A DNA stretch of 64,000 bases from Nemophila menziesii (Eukaryota; Streptophyta; Magnoliopsida; Boraginales; Hydrophyllaceae), in NCBI GenBank assembly GCA_029959085.1, contig JARWIR010000047.1:868001-932000 (forward strand), in the 5' to 3' direction. Positions 59,686 to 64,000 of the stretch are shown in pieces; positions within the stretch are counted from its first letter, which is position 1, and the number at the start of each line of letters is the position of its first letter. The translations under genes were made by a program, and so were the position numbers. Under the pieces are notes generated by a model. That model saw only the letters and a program-made list of their open reading frames with translations, was not told the DNA's origin and searched no databases.

Positions 59686-61656
59686 TTTTCAACTCTTTTT
59701 GAGACTCTCTCCGTATGAGCCACAGTCTCTTTTCTGGCTTCTACACTCGGTTCTTTCTCTGCAATAACTTGCGTGAACACTTGTTGTGTTGTAAGCCCTA
59801 TCTTTGCAATCTCAAGCATTTGGGAGTTAATATTTTCCGGACTATACACATCTACAAATGTCTTGAGTTCAATGTCAACCTTCTAATTTGTCTTTGGAAT
59901 AGGTGGTGATATTTTTTGAATAATAGGTGGTGTATCTAACTTCTCTTCTTCTTTATTTTCTTTCACATCAGGTGCAACTTCTTCTTTCTGCTCTTTTGAG
60001 GCTTCTTCCTCTTTCTCTTTAGCTCTGGTAGTTTGTATTTCAATAACCGATCTAATTTCTTCTTGCATATATCTCAGAAGGTCTATAAACTCGGATCTTT
60101 TGGATGAATCCGAATCTTCAGAATAGTAAGAGTCTTCGGGGCTAGACTTGGTTGGTTCTTCACCAATTACTAAAACTTTCATGCCATTTTCTGTAGCATG
60201 TGGTACTTCCTCTTTCTCTTCTATTTCAAGGCAAATGGCCTTACAAGTTTCGAACCCAATATTTTCATCACCTCCTTTAATGGCTTTCGATTCTCTTGCT
60301 TATATCATATTTGTTAGAACATTATTCATTTGTTCTACTTGTGTACCTAAGATTTGAATTAAAGCCTCTTGTTCTCTCAACTTCTTGTTTTGTGTAGGAA
60401 TATTACTCGTCATTAGATCCATGAAACTCTATAATTTCTTATCTCTTGCTACTCCCTCTTGAGGATGTTGTGGTAAAGCCTTCTAAGCTAAAGTATCGAT
60501 ATAAGCGTCATTAGCAGGTTGTTGCGGAGGAGCAGGTCTATTAACATTTTAATTTTCTTGATATGGATTCTGACCACTTGGTTGGTAAGAGTTATTCTAA
60601 GGACGAGGTTGATAGTTACATGGATTAGCGGCCCTGTGTAGATTTGAATACTGCATAACCAGATGATTTCTGTTACCGAATTTGTAATTTACTCGGTTGG
60701 ATAGGAAATAAATAGGAGCTGGATTTCCTTCAGACTCTTCCCATGTATGATTCGGTACCTCACACTGTGGAAAACCTTGTGCCTATTACACTACATTTGT
60801 TCCTGCTACATTTTGATGTCTTTGCACCTCAAGTTTAATTTCTTTAATTTGATTTTCTAAAGCAGTTAATTGAGCTGAATTAGCAGTCTCTGCATCTAAT
60901 CGAAACGTACCTCTGGTATTTGTAAAAGGATCTCCCGAAAGTGGCAAACTCTTTTCTGTTTCTATAATACACTCCATACCTTCAACGTCTCCTGTAGGAT
61001 CCATGGACACAAATCCTCCTCTTACAAGATTATCTACCCTCAGTCTACTCTCGGCATTAATACATTGATAAAACATCACTAACTATAAAGATGGGTGTAA
61101 CCATGGAGCGGACATCTAGCTAACTTATGTTGAAACCTTATCCATGCGTCTCCAACTTCTTCTCCATTCTCTTGGCAAAAATTCGCAAGCTCTATTTGAT
61201 CTTTCAATCTCATACTCTTCGGATAAAAACGGTTAAAAACGCAGATTGAAGTTATGCCCAAGTATTAAGTGTACCTTGTGGTTGTTTGTCTAGTCAATCA
61301 CAGTTGCTCGCATGTAATGCCTGGAGTAATGTAGGCATCATAGATCTATATGAACTTCTAAATCGCTCTTACCGGATCTCGAAATGCTACACCATTATAG
61401 AGTCCAAAGCTTGTAAATTGATTGATCATACCCAGATCTTGTCTAAACTTTATGCTTTGGATCTCTGGAGGACGATAAACTAAATGTTGAACTCGAAAAG
61501 GTAATCCCATGCCTGGGAGATCTTGTTCTTGTCTGATATTTTTCCATTATCTCGTACTGGTGGTACTCGAGGGCCAGGTGGTTGACGTTAATCGTCATTA
61601 AGATTATAATTAAGATTATTCTCTCGTGGTAGCACTTCTTCTCCTCGAAGAACCAT
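59686..61656 (-). pseudogene. gag: gag remnant of the second element
   Basis: Read leftwards from an ATG at 61656. It is similar in sequence and order to 2187-4140: a capsid part (FYPKSMRLKDQIELANFCQ, RFQHKLARCPLHGY), LTALENQIKEIKLE, a degenerate zinc knuckle, and the acidic tail (TKSSPEDSYYSEDSDSS, KEKEEEASKEQKEE). Many stops and frameshifts are present, with a deletion of about 45 bases in the capsid region near 61290. In the zinc knuckle the first Cys is Phe and the last is Ser (GFPQCEVPNHTWEES), so metal binding is lost. It stops abruptly at 59686 against an inverted LTR end. Confidence 0.8.
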
Positions 61657-61789
61657 TTCTTTTCTTTGTTCTCGTTATTCTTTCAAGCGTTTGTTGTAAT
61701 TAGTGAAACACCTTTGGGATTCTCGAGCATGCACTAGAAACCTGAAAGAGAACAAAAAACCAAAAGCGTGAATCTTAAAGTATAGCTTA

Positions 61790-62887
61790 GGTTTTGCTAT
61801 TATGCACTAATCCTTCTATTTCTTCTACTAGTTATTAAGGGTGATTAAAGCTCTTAAATAAGTATCAATGATTCTATATTCCTCCTAACCCCCTTCCGGG
61901 TAGACTTAAAAGGTGACCTAACAATTACAAGGGGATTTGGGTAAGGGGACCATGCAAATAATGATCGATGATTAAATCTCAAACCTTAATGACTATCTAG
62001 TTAGGCAAGCCCTTCTGGATCACTACCGCACACTAGAAGCTTATGTGATGTTTCAATAATTAGACACATCTTCCAGGTGACCATCAAACTACTATTAGCA
62101 CAACCCTAATTTGATCAGGATTGAGACAGACAATAAATCAAAGCACATAAAACAAATATATGGTTAAGAAGCTATAATCAAATTAAAATAGTTTTCCCAA
62201 ACAAACTTAGATAGAAAATATATAATTCATATATTATACATATGCAAAACCAAAGCTATGGGAAAATTAGTTCATACTAGATAGAAATAAACTAAAATAA
62301 AGATAAATATTGTTAACTTGCTTCTCTTGAATGACTAAGGATTGAAATAAGTTATAAACCTGAGCAAGGACATGTTTATAATGGTTAAATGGTTTATTTA
62401 TAGGTGTTTAGGAAGCCCTAGGTCAAAATCTTGGAGTAGAAGACAAGTAATTGAACTATTTTCAAAATCAAATTCAATTCCTAAAATATAGGAGATAGCA
62501 TAAACTACTGATGTCTTGTTATGGTCGTATCTCATTCAATATTGCTCTGATTCTTTCCTACCTTATATCGAAACGACTGCGTCAAAAAGATATACACTTT
62601 TCCTATTTTATCTCTACTTTCTTTAATCTCCAATTTCCATGCACATCCTCTTTCCTTATCTCTTTTGAATTTATTTTGAATATAATTAATTTTCATATAT
62701 CTTTCAAGCTTCACATTAACACACAAATCAAACCAAATATGCTCTAAAAATAATAAATAATCGAATCAAAACAAAACAAGAAATAGGAAAATATCGAAAT
62801 ATGACTAAAATCTAATATTAATTGACCAATTACACCTAAAATGATGTCTCCAACATAGATTCATTCATCACAAATAGGGTAACATCA
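61790..62887 (-). repeat. Athila-like LTR, minus orientation, 3' end missing
   Basis: On the minus strand it begins tgatgttaccctatttgtgatg at 62887 and follows the 5' LTR order to the gtgcataatagcaaaacctaagc region near 61790. There it passes directly into gag leader sequence (ttcacgcttttggttttt). The last ~300 LTR bases and the primer-binding site are therefore deleted. It forms an inverted repeat with 59047-59684. Confidence 0.75.
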
Positions 62888-63820
62888 GAGGTTCATACTT
62901 GAACCCAAGTCACACATAGTTTTCATCTCAAGCTCACCAAACTACATGCAACAACTTCAACTATACACAAAGAGGAGTTCATCTCAAGCTTTCCTTTACA
63001 TCCACCCAATAAAGGAGATCAACCTTCAAGCTACAACTTTCATATTTAACCCTTCTAGGAGTTTACATTCATTCATGTTAAATTAGCTCATGAAAGAGCT
63101 TCCTAAATTTGTTCTCATTGTATTTATCAAATAATTTAGGGTATTAGTCTTTATCTATGTTAGAGAAGTGGGAGTTTTCATAGGTTAGGATTTAACTAGT
63201 AACAAATCTATCAGATTGTGAATTAACCGTTAAAAGTCTCATCATTTTGTGAATCAACTGACAAAAGTATTAGGAGTTTTTAGGTTGTGGTTTAGCCCAA
63301 AAAACCTCGATATAATGGTTTATATCTCACCTTTAAGTGATATAGAGAAGCTTAGTGCAGAAGCTTGCAATTCCTATCGGGATGACCCTAGCTAGATGAT
63401 GTATGAAAACTGAACCACTCTAAATGCCTTGTATAATTTCATTCCTTTATCCTTTACTTATGACATACATTTATTTCTAATAGTTCTTTATCTCCCTTAG
63501 CTTAAGTAGGATCCATTTACCTTATTAGTTTTCATCTTTGTTCTCAGGAATCTTACTTTGGATAATTTAACTAGGTTAGATATAGTTTCTTTCCTTACTT
63601 TCTGTAAATTAATAATCCTTTTAGGTTAACGTTCTTAATCCTTATCATATTTCAATAAAATATTTTCTTATTGTATCTTACCGAAATTGCATTATAGCTT
63701 CCACATTCACAATCTCTTAAGTTTACCTTTATATGTGTAAAGTTTATTCCTTACGTTCTTGTCCTAAACTTTAAGTTTAGTTAATTTCTAATTTCCATTT
63801 AATTAGATAATACATTTTCA
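62888..63820 (-). repeat. Possible 3' LTR of another retrotransposon
   Basis: No gene seen. On the minus strand a purine-rich aggggatgggggt (63821-63833) is followed directly by tgaaaatgtattatc, as a polypurine tract is by an LTR start. The left limit is not visible to me, and the element's interior would lie to the right, beyond the window. Tentative. Confidence 0.3.
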
Positions 63821-64000
63821 ACCCCCATCCCCTAGGACTATACATAAAGTATGAATAATCGCTTTTGCTTCCACATCCTACTCTATTTGGGAAAATCTGA
63901 ACAAGCTTTCCTTCGAAGGCATGGTCCCCAATTTGGAGAGAATTGTCACGAAGATATAAAATTATAAAACCAAACGCTTTATTACTTGAATTCTCATATC
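63821..64000 (-). other. Possible polypurine tract and 3' interior of that element
   Basis: Purine-rich tract at 63821-63833 (minus strand). The rest to the window edge has no supported ORF. Confidence 0.3.

Larger units (their letters stand above)
59047..62887 (-). mobile_element. Second Athila-like element, rearranged
   Basis: A minus-strand gag remnant lies between two LTR pieces in opposite orientations: 59047-59684 (plus) and 61790-62887 (minus). No primer-binding site, protease, polymerase or env-position ORF remains. It is related to, but clearly diverged from, the element at 400-11311. No target duplication could be assigned because the left side is truncated. Confidence 0.7.

Overview
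The window is repeat-dominated, AT-rich nuclear DNA of a flowering plant, probably a dicot. I saw no intact host gene, rRNA, tRNA or CRISPR array. The plant assignment rests on four things: an Athila-type Ty3/gypsy retrotransposon whose primer-binding site resembles the tRNA-Asp type, an extra ORF of the plant-specific 'putative plant transposon protein' kind, a Ty1/copia integrase remnant, and a plant-type LINE zinc-finger tail. The species cannot be read from the sequence.

Layout. (1) 400-11311 is one long LTR retrotransposon with TG...CA ends and a 5-bp target duplication (tttgt). It is inserted in the first of a series of long tandem repeats. It carries a broken gag, a short ORF joining a retroviral-type protease directly to the C-terminal tail of an integrase (reverse transcriptase, RNase H and the integrase core are missing), and a broken env-position ORF. 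It cannot move by itself. Its 3' LTR is about 1.17 kb longer than its 5' LTR because it contains scrambled copies of the element's own interior in both orientations.

(2) 1-399 plus 11317-52874 is a tandem array of a very AT-rich, mostly non-coding unit, seen as five complete periods and one partial. The units fall into three lengths: about 7.5 kb (copy I, after removing the retrotransposon), about 8.95 kb (II, III) and about 6.8 kb (IV, V). Two duplications of different phase can be separated: a roughly 8.97-kb duplication, and a later triplication of a 6.76-6.80-kb segment (32544-52874) whose junction joins the repeat to a LINE remnant. The units hold a decayed pogo/Tigger-like transposase tail, an exon-like remnant on the minus strand, a G-rich minisatellite and the LINE tail.

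(3) 52875-64000 is a graveyard of smaller pieces: the rest of the LINE tail, a pair of short duplicated segments whose order is swapped, a fragment of the env-position ORF, an LTR scrap, a fold-back MITE-like element, a minus-strand copia integrase remnant, and a second Athila-like element (59047-62887) whose two LTR pieces point towards each other. A possible 3' LTR of another element ends near 63820.

None of these parts works together as a living pathway. The interest lies in the record of rearrangement: template-switch-like filler inside an LTR, an in-frame protease/integrase-tail fusion, nested tandem duplications with readable breakpoints, and an LTR terminus abutting inverted internal sequence.
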